Source: Candidatus Hydrogenedentota bacterium
Lineage (GTDB): Bacteria > Hydrogenedentota > Hydrogenedentia > Hydrogenedentales > JAEUWI01
Reading direction: 5' to 3'
NCBI GenBank assembly: GCA_019637335.1
Contig: JAHBVV010000015.1
Location: 1 to 64,000 of the forward strand
DNA length: 64,000 nucleotides
Shown piece after piece: positions 17,563-26,110 of the stretch; position 1 is the first letter of the stretch, and each line of letters opens with the position of its first letter. The notes beneath the pieces were generated by a model. The model saw only the letters and a list, made by a program, of their open reading frames with translations, did not search any database and was not told the DNA's origin. Made by a program: the position numbers and the translations under genes.

Positions 17563-18267
17563 TCAGGCCGCGCCCCGGCCAACGCCCGCGCCGAAGCCGG
17601 CGCCACGGCCCCGGCCATAGCCCGCGCCCATTCCCGCGCCACGCCGCGCCGCGCCGGGCACGCCGTAGTAGCACGAACCGCGGCCGAATTCATCGACGCT
17701 CGGGTTCAATCCGTTCTCGTAGTCCACCAGCCGCTGGAAGGCCGGCAAGTGGTGCTCCATGGTCGCGAACTGAAGCGCCTCGAAGACGCTGCGCACCTCC
17801 GGATTCGTCACGTTCTTCAACAACTCGTCAAAGAGCGCGCCGTTCTCGGTTTCGGCGGCGACCGCCGCCTCCGCGGCCTCCTTCAACGAAGCGTACGCGG
17901 GAACCTTGTCGGCCCAGGTGTCTTCCGGGACCGGGACCCCATACCGTTCGTGAAGCCAAACCAGCGCCTCCACATGGCGATCTTCCGCGTTGATGATGTT
18001 CACGAACGGCCGCACGTCGCCGAAGGTGTCCAGAATCTTCTCGTAGGTGGCCCGGGCCTTGTACTCGTCCTGGATCGCGTCGTTCAGCGCCGTCTTTTCG
18101 GCTTCGGTCAGCGGCTTCGCCGGCGCGGCGTTGGCCCCCGGCATGTACAGATAGCAGTTGCCGCGCGGGGCGGCGAACCGCGGTTGCGCCACGGCCTGCA
18201 CCGCCCCGAACACCAGGGCCAAGCCTACGACGGCAAGTATGCTTTGGATGTACCGTGTGCGTTTCAT
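17563..18267 (-). CDS. Secreted DUF2202 (ferritin-like) protein with a Gly/Arg-rich tail
   Basis: This is a 234-residue protein. The ATG at 18267 has AAAGGAAC upstream and a signal peptide (LAVVGLALVFGAVQAVA-QP). Residues 50-200 are helical with DEYKARATYEKI, NIINAEDRHVEALVWLHERY and ATMEHHLPAFQRLVDYE. The E/H spacing is that of the DUF2202 ferritin-like superfamily, often found in periplasmic proteins of metal-rich or stress settings. The last 30 residues are almost only G, A, R, Y and F. The gene is followed by the kinase and regulator genes on the same strand, probably as one operon in which this protein is the accessory or target. The family's function is not known. The tail may be frameshifted (see 17436-17562). 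Confidence 0.85.
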   Translation of the reverse strand: MKRTRYIQSILAVVGLALVFGAVQAVAQPRFAAPRGNCYLYMPGANAAPAKPLTEAEKTALNDAIQDEYKARATYEKILDTFGDVRPFVNIINAEDRHVEALVWLHERYGVPVPEDTWADKVPAYASLKEAAEAAVAAETENGALFDELLKNVTNPEVRSVFEALQFATMEHHLPAFQRLVDYENGLNPSVDEFGRGSCYYGVPGAARRGAGMGAGYGRGRGAGFGAGVGRGAA

Positions 18268-18456
18268 GGTTCTGTTCCTTTCAGGCCGCCCGCACCGTCG
18301 GGCGACCGGTTGTTTCATTCAACTGCCGGTGTCACCTGTAGGAACGCATAAGACATGCCATGAAAAGGTCCGGAATTCTTCCCCCGCCCCCTGCAAAACG
18401 CGCGCGCTCGCCCCACAACTGTGCAAACTTTGCAGCCTTCGCGCCGGGCGGCCTCC

Positions 18457-20136
18457 TCAGCCCCCCAGCTTCGCCTTCAAGACCGCCATCGCCTCCCGGT
18501 AGATGGACAATACCTTCTCCCGCTCGGCGTCGTTCGTGTATTCCCCCGTATGCCGGATCGTCACCATGCTCGAGCGCAATTCGGCGATCAGGCTCTCGGC
18601 CGCCTCGGGTATGAACAACGGCGCGCCGTCCACATCAATATAGACGGGGCTCGTGTGCGCGAAGAGGGGCTTGCCGTACTCATTGAAGTTCACGCCCAAT
18701 ACTTCCGGGCGATCATAGCTCCCGCGAAACGGCGTGATCCGCGCGGCGATCCACGCGGACCCGTCCACCGGAACCTCAACCTCCGCGGTGGCGGCAAAAC
18801 CACCGTCGGTCGCCTCGGAAGCGGCGCCGCCCACGATGCGGCCGTTCACCACAAGTTCAACGCCGAGAAAATCGTTCCGGCCCGCCGCGGCCGCGCGCAC
18901 CTTCACCGTGTCGCCATTCGCGCGCGCGAGGCGGGCGCCCGGCGCGGCGTCATCAACCGAAAAATCGAGCAGCGTGCCGTTGGTGATCCACGATCGGCCC
19001 GCGCGCAACGCCGCGAGCCACGGCGCGGTCGCGGCCTCGCCCTCCAGCGCCACCATCGTCATGGCCATATCGTTGATAAACCAGTCCGTGCCCATGCTGA
19101 TCGGAACGGGAATGCCGATGTTCAGATAGCGATAGAAGCCCGACGCATAGTCGCCCGTCGCGCCGCTGTCAAAGATGATCTGCCCATCGATCAGCCCGGC
19201 GACCCAACTTGGGATGTCCTCGTGGCCACGGGTATTGTGGCACCACAGCACGGTGGCTTCCTGTTTTCGCGCCGCTTCGATGCCGGGGCGCAGGAGGCCA
19301 CCGTCGTTGCCGCGTTTCGTGATCGCGTGGCCGAGACTCGCCGGCAAAATGAGTTCGGGCAAATCAAGAAACATGACGTGCCCGTAGCCCGGCGCCCCGG
19401 GAAAGTTGTGCCGGTATTCCTCGCCCCAACCGTACCGAATGCCGGACTTCGATTCGAATCGATCCAGATCCGCCCGGGTGAATCCGTTCGATATGTAGGT
19501 CGCGTCCGCCCCGGCGCGCTCCAGGTACGACAGAAACACCAGGTCCAGCCGGTCCGCCATCGCCACCTCAGTCACATACCGCTCGGCCTCGGCGTGATTC
19601 ATGTCCTTGAGGTGCAGATGCACGTTACCCGCCACCCACCTGCCCGACAGCGCGGGCGCCAGGGGCGCAATCGGAACCGCGACTTCCGCAATGCGCTTTC
19701 CGCGTAAATCGACGGTGATCTCCGACCGACGGCTGGCAATGCCCGAGAACGCCGCTATCACGATTTCTTCTGCTGGCACGTCTATTGTGCGCTCGCCCGG
19801 CAACACATACCACCGGTTCATCCAGCCATGGGCCGCGGCGCCTTCGGATCGCTCCGAAAGCGCGGCTGTCCGAGGCAGCAGCGCCGCCGGACGGATGGTC
19901 TGGCCGGACGCATTCACGAGTTGCACAAGCCCGGGAATGGCGTTGCCGGCGGGATCGACAAGCCGCAGGGTGAGGGCGCATACCGCGGCGTCAGACTGCA
20001 CCGCGGGCGTGTCCTCGGCCTGCGCGAGCCGGGGCGGCTGGGGAAGCGGCGTGTTCCGCCCATCATGCGCTTGGGCCGAGAACATACATGCGGCGAGCGC
20101 CAGCACCACGGAAAAACGCGCAACCGGACCGATCAT
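18457..20136 (-). CDS. Secreted CehA/McbA-type PHP-like metallohydrolase
   Basis: This is a 559-residue protein. The ATG at 20136 is preferred over 20169 because AAAGGG precedes it and the longer form overlaps the upstream gene. A signal peptide ends near FSAQA-HD. The N-terminal 180 residues form a beta-domain. The PHP-like core follows: AGNVHLHLKDMNHAEAERY carries the HxH metal motif, and ATVLWCHNTRGHEDIP, MGTDWFINDMA and RAGRSWITNGTLLDFSVD match the end of CehA/McbA family proteins. These are metal-dependent hydrolases, best known from carbaryl hydrolase, but most members have no known substrate. It lies 16 bases downstream of a lipoprotein gene and is probably co-transcribed with it. Confidence 0.8.
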   Translation of the reverse strand: MIGPVARFSVVLALAACMFSAQAHDGRNTPLPQPPRLAQAEDTPAVQSDAAVCALTLRLVDPAGNAIPGLVQLVNASGQTIRPAALLPRTAALSERSEGAAAHGWMNRWYVLPGERTIDVPAEEIVIAAFSGIASRRSEITVDLRGKRIAEVAVPIAPLAPALSGRWVAGNVHLHLKDMNHAEAERYVTEVAMADRLDLVFLSYLERAGADATYISNGFTRADLDRFESKSGIRYGWGEEYRHNFPGAPGYGHVMFLDLPELILPASLGHAITKRGNDGGLLRPGIEAARKQEATVLWCHNTRGHEDIPSWVAGLIDGQIIFDSGATGDYASGFYRYLNIGIPVPISMGTDWFINDMAMTMVALEGEAATAPWLAALRAGRSWITNGTLLDFSVDDAAPGARLARANGDTVKVRAAAAGRNDFLGVELVVNGRIVGGAASEATDGGFAATAEVEVPVDGSAWIAARITPFRGSYDRPEVLGVNFNEYGKPLFAHTSPVYIDVDGAPLFIPEAAESLIAELRSSMVTIRHTGEYTNDAEREKVLSIYREAMAVLKAKLGG

Positions 20137-20152
20137 GGCGACAACCCTTTCT

Positions 20153-20776
20153 CTATGAGTCTTCTTCATCTACCGCCGGCGCGGTCGGGAATTGCAGGGC
20201 GCGCTCGTACACGGGGATCAGGTGCGCGGGCCATTCCAGCGATTCGTCGAGCGCATAGTTCTGCGCCAGCCACGCGAGCCATTCCCGGTTCAATCCGTCG
20301 TCATACCACAGCGCGATGGTCCCCAGCAGGCCATCGCCGTAGGTGATACGAATCAATGTGCGCACGTTGCGCGCGTATTCCTTGTCGGCTTCGCTCGCTT
20401 CCGGCCCGATTACCGCCGCGGCGAATTCCGAGCGCGAAATGAACCCCGCATAGTCCGCCTGGTGCACATACTCGTGCAGGATCGTGTCGTCGCTGAGCGG
20501 CGGCGTGACGATCACCTGTTTCTCCCAGGGATAACCGAAATAGACGCCCGCCAGCCGCGACCCCAAATCGTCGCCCACCGCCAGCCCCTCCACAGTCTCC
20601 GTCAGCGGGCCCACGCGAAGCGGCACCGCCTTCAACACCTCGGCCGCCTCCGGGGTGAAGTAGGTTTCGAGAATTTCATCGCGCGCGGCGTTCGCTTCGG
20701 TATAGGACGCCGCGCAGCCGGCCCCCAGGACCGCGAGCGCGGCGACAAAGGCCAGGTGGATGCGGTGAGCGGTCAT
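20153..20776 (-). CDS. Putative lipoprotein with HExxH-like metal motif
   Basis: This is a 207-residue protein. The ATG at 20776 follows GGAGG 7 bases upstream; longer forms lack a signal. The N-terminus is a signal peptide ending VLGAGC, a plausible lipobox. Mid-protein, DDTILHEYVHQADYAGF has the HExxH spacing of zinc proteases (gluzincin-like), though a third ligand is not obvious (possibly the later WYDDGLNREWLAWLAQ segment). Nothing else is recognised. It is upstream of the CehA-like gene on the same strand and divergent from fabH, with 275 bases in between. Confidence 0.7.
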   Translation of the reverse strand: MTAHRIHLAFVAALAVLGAGCAASYTEANAARDEILETYFTPEAAEVLKAVPLRVGPLTETVEGLAVGDDLGSRLAGVYFGYPWEKQVIVTPPLSDDTILHEYVHQADYAGFISRSEFAAAVIGPEASEADKEYARNVRTLIRITYGDGLLGTIALWYDDGLNREWLAWLAQNYALDESLEWPAHLIPVYERALQFPTAPAVDEEDS

Positions 20777-21051
20777 GCGGACAACCTCCATGATTGAAGT
20801 CGCAAGTTCGGGCCAGGGGCAGCATAGCGGCCGGGCACGGGGGCATGCAATCGCCGCGCGCGCCTTACCTACCGGGCGGTACGATCGCCCGCATTTACCG
20901 GAACAAATTCCCGAATTGCTTTCTTTTCCACGCCAACTTGTGACACAATACGGCCCACCTTCCCGCACCTTGCCACACATCGCAGGCCTCTGGCATGAGG
21001 TTGTCACAACCCGCGCGGGCACAGCACGAAATCCCTGGGAGACGCAGAATC
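20777..21051. promoter_or_regulatory. Divergent intergenic region before the lipoprotein and fabH
   Basis: The 275 bases separate two divergent starts and must hold both promoters. The ribosome binding site of the lipoprotein gene is GGAGG at 20784-20788 on the minus strand. A stretch of AT-rich DNA at 20905-20955 is the most likely promoter site. I cannot assign -35 and -10 boxes with confidence. Confidence 0.35.
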
Positions 21052-22032
21052 ATGATTCATGCCCGAATTATCGGAACGGGCCACTACCTGCCCGAGCGGC
21101 TGGTAACCAATGATGATCTCGCTCAATTCGTCGAAACCTCCGACGAGTGGGTGCGCCAGCGCACGGGCATCGAGCAGCGCTACTTCGCCGCAAAGGAACA
21201 GGCCGTTTCGGATCTGGGCACGGAAGCCGGAAGAAAGGCCCTGGCCGACGCCGGCGTCACCCCCGAGGAAGTCGACTACGTCATCTGCGCGACGCTGACG
21301 CCGGATTTCCTTATGCCCTCCAGCGCCTGCGTCATCCAGCACAACCTCGGCTGCGCGCGCGCCGGCGCCAGCGACCTGAACGCCGCCTGCTCGGGCTTCG
21401 TATACGGCCTGCAGCATGCCGACGCCCTCATCCGCGCGGGCGTGCACAAGACCATCCTCGTCGTCGGGGCCGAAAAGCTCTCCGACCAGCTCGTCTGGGA
21501 TAAGCGCGACACCGCCGTCCTCTTTGGCGACGGCGCGGGCGCCGCGGTGTTGCAGGCGCGCCACGGGGAGCACGGCGTCCTCTCCACCTACACACGATCC
21601 GACGGCAGCGCCGCGGAGATCCTCTCCGTGCCCTCCGGCGGCTCGCGCCAGCCCATCCGCCCCGACAACGTGAACGACATTGAGCTCGGCGTCGCGATGA
21701 ACGGCCGCGAACTCTACAAGCGCGCGATCGGCGCCTTCGGCGAAGCCATCGAAGTGGCCCTGCACCAGACCGGCCTGAAAGTCGACGAGATCGATCTCTT
21801 CATCCCCCACCAGGCCAACAAGCGCATCATCGATTCCGCCGCTAAGCGCGTGGGCCTCGCCGAGGAAAAGATCTACCTCAACGTTATGAAAGTCGCGAAC
21901 ACCAGCGCCGCCTCCATCCCCATCGCCATCGACCAGGCGCGCGCGGAAGGCCGCCTCAAGGAAGGCGACACCCTCCTCCTCGCGGCCTTCGGCGGCGGGC
22001 TCACCTGGGCCTCCGCCATGATCCGCTGGTAG
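21052..22032 (+). CDS. fabH: Beta-ketoacyl-ACP synthase III
   Basis: This is a 326-residue protein. The ATG at 21052 gives the usual N-terminus (IHARIIGTGHYLPERLVTND). The catalytic triad is intact: C113 in NAACSGF, H253 in PHQANKRI and N283 in VANTSAAS. The family motifs RTGI (37-40) and the C-terminal FGGGLTWAS are also present. It condenses acetyl-CoA (or another acyl-CoA) with malonyl-ACP to start fatty acid synthesis in the cytoplasm. It stands alone here rather than in a plsX-fabD-fabG cluster and is convergent with the yraN gene. Confidence 0.97.
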   Translation: MIHARIIGTGHYLPERLVTNDDLAQFVETSDEWVRQRTGIEQRYFAAKEQAVSDLGTEAGRKALADAGVTPEEVDYVICATLTPDFLMPSSACVIQHNLGCARAGASDLNAACSGFVYGLQHADALIRAGVHKTILVVGAEKLSDQLVWDKRDTAVLFGDGAGAAVLQARHGEHGVLSTYTRSDGSAAEILSVPSGGSRQPIRPDNVNDIELGVAMNGRELYKRAIGAFGEAIEVALHQTGLKVDEIDLFIPHQANKRIIDSAAKRVGLAEEKIYLNVMKVANTSAASIPIAIDQARAEGRLKEGDTLLLAAFGGGLTWASAMIRW

Positions 22033-22045
22033 CGACAGGGCCTCC

Positions 22046-22501
22046 CTACCCCCGGAAAGCATCCCGGTACAGCGTAATTTCCGGCGCGCCGTCGTCGGGC
22101 ATGATGATCGCCACGATATCGAAGCGGTAGTAGAGGGACTCATCGCCGTAGCGGTCAATGTAGCGCTTGGCGGCGCGGCGGATCTGGCGCTGTTTGGCGG
22201 GTCCCACGGTATCCTCGGGGAGCACGCCCGACTTCGACTTGCGCGTGCGCACCTCCACGAAGGCGATGGTGTCCCCTTCCAGCGCGATAATGTCGATTTC
22301 ATTGCGCCCGAGCACGCGGTTGCGTTCGAGGATCCGGTAGCCCTGGCGCTTGAGGTAGCGCGCGGCGGCGTCCTCCCCGCGCTGTCCGAGCGGCTTATCG
22401 GCCCCGTCGGACGCCGGGATCCACCCGCGGAGCCATCGCCCCAGACGCGCGAACGGGCCCGCCGGCGGGCCGCCGTCAGGCTTCCCCCGCGCCCACCGCA
22501 T
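22046..22501 (-). CDS. YraN family (UPF0102) nuclease-like protein
   Basis: This is a 151-residue protein with the UPF0102 core: GQRGEDAAARYLKRQGYRIL, then RNEIDIIALEGDTIAFVEVRTR. The latter holds the D...ExK-type catalytic residues of the Holliday junction resolvase-like fold (here E-V-R). The C-terminus, FDIVAIIMPDDG, is also typical. I chose ATG 22501 because GAGG lies 9 bases upstream; ATG 22522 is possible. The gene overlaps the end of scpA by 26 bases, so it is translated from the same message. The cellular role of the family is not settled. Confidence 0.88.
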   Translation of the reverse strand: MRWARGKPDGGPPAGPFARLGRWLRGWIPASDGADKPLGQRGEDAAARYLKRQGYRILERNRVLGRNEIDIIALEGDTIAFVEVRTRKSKSGVLPEDTVGPAKQRQIRRAAKRYIDRYGDESLYYRFDIVAIIMPDDGAPEITLYRDAFRG

Positions 22502-23396
22502 CCAGCTCGGCCTCGTAGCCATCGTCGTCGAGGACGCCCTCGCCCGCTTCCCGCTCGCGCGCGAAAATGCGGATGTCCCCGTAAGTCGCGTGCTGGTGGA
22601 AGCGTATGCGGCGCATCCGGCTCAGCTCGAGGATCGCGAGGAGGCAGCAGATCAGGTGCACGCGCGCGGGATTGGCCCGCCGGAGGTCCTCCCAGGTGAG
22701 CGTGCTCTTCTCCAGAAGCATTTCCTGAATGTGCGCGATCTTCTCGTCGACGGAGGCGCCCTCCAGCTCCACCTCGTGGAACCGGTTTCCGGTCACGTAG
22801 CGCAGGATGGACCGGATCGCCTTCATCAGGTCGTAGAGCGTGATGTCCAGCAGCTCCGCCTCCTCGTCCGGGTCCTCCTCGATCTTCGGTTTCGCGGATC
22901 GCGGGAAGAAGTCCTGCGCGCGGTCGCCCTGGCGGCCCAGGAGCTGCGCCAGGTCGCGGTATTTCCGGTATTCCAGCAGCTTCTCCACCAGCTCCAGCCG
23001 CGGATCCTCCTCCTCGATCTCCTCCTCGTCCTCCTCGTCGGCCAGGTCGATCGGCAGGATCATCTTGGACTTGATCTGGATGAGCGTCGCCGCCATCACG
23101 AGGAAATCCCCCGCCGCGTCGAGGTTTTCCCCCTCCATCATCTCCAGGAACCGCAGGTATTGCTCGGTCACCTTCACGATGGGAATATCGAAAATGTCGA
23201 TTTCCTGGGACTTGATCAGGTAAAGCAACACCTCAAAGGGCCCCTCGAACTTGTCCAGCTCCAGGCGCAGGACTTCATCGGGGATTTCGTCTTCGATGCC
23301 CTCCACCACAATCCTGCCTTCGGAATCGGGCTGGATGGATGGGCCGGCATCCTCGGGCGAGGACGCATCGCTCTGTTCGGGGGGCTGCTTGCTCAA
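22476..23396 (-). CDS. scpA: Segregation and condensation protein A
   Basis: This is a 306-residue kleisin. The signature KFEGPFEVLLYLIKSQEIDIFDIPI (partly shown) starts near residue 48, followed by AGDFLVMAATLIQIKSKMILP. A long acidic linker with many D/E residues follows, and then the C-terminal winged helix (VHLICCLLAILELSRM). ScpA joins SMC and ScpB in the condensin complex that compacts and segregates chromosomes. The start is a TTG at 23396; there is no ATG in a sensible place. The usual scpB partner is not next to it; a yraN gene follows instead. The acidic insert makes it slightly longer than typical ScpA (about 250 residues). Confidence 0.94.
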   Translation of the reverse strand: MSKQPPEQSDASSPEDAGPSIQPDSEGRIVVEGIEDEIPDEVLRLELDKFEGPFEVLLYLIKSQEIDIFDIPIVKVTEQYLRFLEMMEGENLDAAGDFLVMAATLIQIKSKMILPIDLADEEDEEEIEEEDPRLELVEKLLEYRKYRDLAQLLGRQGDRAQDFFPRSAKPKIEEDPDEEAELLDITLYDLMKAIRSILRYVTGNRFHEVELEGASVDEKIAHIQEMLLEKSTLTWEDLRRANPARVHLICCLLAILELSRMRRIRFHQHATYGDIRIFAREREAGEGVLDDDGYEAELDAVGAGEA

Positions 23397-23598
23397 ACAA
23401 TTCTGCCTGGGTTAAGGTGGGAATAGCGCGCCCGCACATGAAATCGAGGTGGTACGGGGCAGGCGCTGGCCTGCGATTACGAATACGCGGCTCCATCTGG
23501 AATTGCCGCAGGCGGGTCAACGGCCTCCGCCACACCCCGGTGATCGTAGCGCGTCGGCCCCCTGGATCGCAACCGTTCGGGTAGCGCCAGCTCCCTAC

Positions 23599-23904
23599 TC
23601 AACGCGCCGCGCGCCTGTGGCCGTAGCGCCGTTCCCGGCTCTTCGCAAGCCGGTAGGCGGATTCCAGGTTCAGCCAGTATTGGGCATCAAGGCCCAGCGC
23701 CTCCTCAAGCCGGAGCGCTATGTCGGCCGTAAGCTGCGCCTTACCGTCGATTAGACGCTGCACGTATCCGGGCTCGCGCCCGATCGCCAGCGCGAATTCC
23801 GACAGCGGGAGCTGACGCGCGTCCAGTTCATCCTGAAGGTATTCACCGGGAGGAAAGGCTTCGGCGGGAACTCGGCGCGCGGCCAGTGTTTGGTTCGTTT
23901 TCAC
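23599..23904 (-). CDS. higA: HigA family antitoxin
   Basis: This is a 101-residue protein with an HTH: FPPGEYLQDELDARQLPLSE is the HigA signature, followed by FALAIGREPGYVQRLIDGKA and ALRLEEALGLDAQYWLNLE. It starts with GTG directly after the TAA stop of the toxin gene, so translation is coupled. It should bind and neutralise the HigB toxin and repress the operon. The order toxin-antitoxin is the usual one for higBA. Confidence 0.93.
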   Translation of the reverse strand: MKTNQTLAARRVPAEAFPPGEYLQDELDARQLPLSEFALAIGREPGYVQRLIDGKAQLTADIALRLEEALGLDAQYWLNLESAYRLAKSRERRYGHRRAAR

Positions 23905-24201
23905 TTAGTGATAGTCCTCTATGGCCATTATTACTACCGTCTTGGCCGCCGTGTCACCTTCAATGCGCAGTATCAATCGAAATTGGCTATTGAGCCGCAT
24001 GGAGTGCTGTCCAGAACGATTTCCCTTGAGCTTTTCATAGCGCAGGCCCTTGCTCAGCCGGAAAATCCGTTCATCTGGTGCGCTGCGTATCATATTGAGG
24101 CATTTTCGATAGGCGCGAACGACGCCAGGTGGATACTCCGCACCGGACGCCGGATCGGTCTCAAGCCGATCCAGATCCTCGTCGTCAAAAGCCACATTCA
24201 T
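23905..24201 (-). CDS. higB: RelE/HigB-like toxin of a type II system
   Basis: This is a 98-residue protein. The RelE-superfamily fold is recognisable: FRLSKGLRYEKLKGNRSGQH, then SMRLNSQFRLILRIEG and a final VVIMAIEDYH. The dense basic patch and the C-terminal His fit ribosome-dependent mRNA interferases. It is the first gene of the higBA pair. Unlike the broken module at the left edge of the window, this one looks complete. About 280 bases separate it from the divergent bamD-like gene. Confidence 0.9.
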   Translation of the reverse strand: MNVAFDDEDLDRLETDPASGAEYPPGVVRAYRKCLNMIRSAPDERIFRLSKGLRYEKLKGNRSGQHSMRLNSQFRLILRIEGDTAAKTVVIMAIEDYH

Positions 24202-24482
24202 GTCCTATCGATTATAACCAATGGCCGGAAAACCGGCAACCCCACCAGGCGCATTGTCTTTTCGCCAGGAAGCCCGCCGGTGGGCGTCCCCCAGCGGGTC
24301 GCCATTTCGTTTCGGCCATGAAAGCGCATCTGCAAGTTGCCTTCCTGTAAGCCCTCCTGCTAGTATCGCGTCTGGTTGAACATGGTGTATACCCGGCGCG
24401 ACCGCTGCTGGTTTTCCGGCTGGGCGCCCTGGACACGCGCCACACGGCCAATGGCCGTATATGGCAACAGGAGAGTTCCTGC

Positions 24483-25484
24483 ATGAATTTGCGTAAGAGC
24501 GCGGCCCTTATGGGCTTGCTGGTCCTGTGCCTTGGCAGCCTGGACACCTATGCCCAGTGGACGTGGACCCCGCAGACCGGCCGCTGGGTCAATCTCAAGC
24601 GGATGCCGAAGGAAACGCCCCAGCTCCAGCTTGAATATGCGCGGAGCCTGCTGCTCGAAGGCCAGTACCAGAAGGCCTGGCGCGAGACCCGGAAGTTCAC
24701 GAGCTTCTACGAGGGCAGCGAGTACGAGGACGACAACCAGTTCCTGCGCGGCGAGATCAAACTGGCCCAGGGCCAGTGGCTCGACGCGGCGAAGGAGTTC
24801 CAGAACCTGATCGCGAACTATCCCGACACCGACCACTACGACGCGGCGATCGAGAAACAGTATGAAATCGGTGACCGTTACTTCGAGCGCGGCCAGAAGA
24901 AGATGGGCGAGCGCTGGGCGCTCTGGAAGCGCCGCCCCCTCAAGCGCGCGGTGGAGGTCTACTCCATGGTGATCGAGAACCAGCCCTTCACCGCGAACGC
25001 GGCGCGCGCGCAGTACCAGGTGGGCCTGTGCCGCTACACGAACGAGAACTACCTGGAGGCCGCCTTCGACTACCGGCGGGTCATCGAGGACTATCCGGGT
25101 TCGGACTGGGTGGACGAGGCCAGCTACGGCCTCGCGATGTGCTACTACGACATGTCGCTGCCGCCCGATTATGACCAGACCCCGAGCCAGCTCGCCATCG
25201 ACGCGATCAACAGCTTCGAAAGCCGCTACCCCGGCGACGAGCGCGTCGCGGAGCTCCGCGAGAAGCAGTCGGAGATGCAGGAGCGCATCGCACAGCAGCA
25301 GCTGCTCAACGCCAGGTTCTACGAGAAGCGCCGCCGTTTCGCCTCGGCGAAGATCTATTACGAAGCGCTCGTCGAGAAGTACCCCGACAGCGAGGCCGCC
25401 GTCGAAGCGCGGGCGTGGCTCGAACAGAACACCGGCGTTCAACACATCGGCAGCCCGAAGCCGGACGTGGTGGCGCTGCAATGA
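24483..25484 (+). CDS. BamD-like (YfiO family) TPR outer-membrane assembly protein
   Basis: This is a 333-residue protein with an N-terminal signal (ALMGLLVLCLGSLDTYA) and five or more TPR-like hairpins. YEIGDRYFERGQKKMGER, YSMVIENQPFTANAARAQYQ, LEAAFDYRRVIEDYPGSDWV and FASAKIYYEALVEKYPDSEA are typical of YfiO/BamD, which holds the BAM complex that inserts beta-barrel proteins. A clear lipobox is lacking, and the family resemblance also covers related TPR proteins, so I leave the symbol empty. Its stop overlaps the lptE start by four bases (ATGA), giving a coupled envelope-biogenesis operon with holA downstream. Confidence 0.85.
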   Translation: MNLRKSAALMGLLVLCLGSLDTYAQWTWTPQTGRWVNLKRMPKETPQLQLEYARSLLLEGQYQKAWRETRKFTSFYEGSEYEDDNQFLRGEIKLAQGQWLDAAKEFQNLIANYPDTDHYDAAIEKQYEIGDRYFERGQKKMGERWALWKRRPLKRAVEVYSMVIENQPFTANAARAQYQVGLCRYTNENYLEAAFDYRRVIEDYPGSDWVDEASYGLAMCYYDMSLPPDYDQTPSQLAIDAINSFESRYPGDERVAELREKQSEMQERIAQQQLLNARFYEKRRRFASAKIYYEALVEKYPDSEAAVEARAWLEQNTGVQHIGSPKPDVVALQ

Positions 25485-26056
25485 TTCGAGCGTTCCTGCA
25501 CGGCGTAACGTGCGCCGTCGCGGGCGCGCTGGTGGCCGGCTGCGGATACTCCACGCAGAGTTCGCTCCCGCCGGAATACCAGACGATCGCGGTGTCGCCA
25601 TTCTACGATCACACGCCGGAATTCGGGCTCCAGGCCCCTCTGACGAACGCCGTCACCCGCAAGTTTATCCACGACAGCCGCCTCGAAGTCGTCCATCCCG
25701 ACCAGGCCGACCTCCTGCTTGAGGGCGTCATCCTGAATTACCAGCTCAAGGGCCTTACGTACGACGAGAATGACCGGGTAACGCAGTACCTCCTGGTGAT
25801 TACGGCCGGCGTGCGCGTCACGGACCTGCGCAGGGGCGAGGTCCTTTGGGAGGACGAGCTGATGGCGGGTGAAACGAGCTACTATACCCGCGCCGCCGGC
25901 CAGTCCTCCGACCGACTCCGCGGCAATGCCGAGGTGTTCCTGCCCACCGTCCGCTCCTTCGCCAGCGACGAGGAAAACCGCGCGGCGGCCGAGGCCCTGG
26001 AACAGCTCGCATCCGATATTTTTTACCGCACGGTGGAGCCGTGGCCCGCGTCCTGA
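25481..26056 (+). CDS. lptE: LPS assembly lipoprotein LptE
   Basis: This is a 191-residue lipoprotein. The signal ends ALVAGCGYS, and the GCGY motif right after the lipid Cys is characteristic of LptE. IAVSPFYDHTPEFGLQAPLTN and VTRKFIHDSRLEVV match the conserved N-terminal half. LptE plugs the LptD barrel at the outer membrane during lipopolysaccharide insertion. The ATG at 25481 overlaps the bamD-like stop, and holA follows 54 bases later, the same neighbourhood seen in many Gram-negatives. This supports an LPS-bearing outer membrane. Confidence 0.9.
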   Translation: MIRAFLHGVTCAVAGALVAGCGYSTQSSLPPEYQTIAVSPFYDHTPEFGLQAPLTNAVTRKFIHDSRLEVVHPDQADLLLEGVILNYQLKGLTYDENDRVTQYLLVITAGVRVTDLRRGEVLWEDELMAGETSYYTRAAGQSSDRLRGNAEVFLPTVRSFASDEENRAAAEALEQLASDIFYRTVEPWPAS

Positions 26057-26110
26057 TCCCCCCCGGGGGCCGCGGGCGGCGCGCCGCCGAAACCTCTCCA
26101 CGGAAGACCC

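Noticed and set aside
18421-18440. Possible sigma54 promoter (GG-N-GC type) before the DUF2202 gene
   Set aside because: The spacing between GG and GC is 11 rather than 10, and the -24 box lacks the rest of the consensus.
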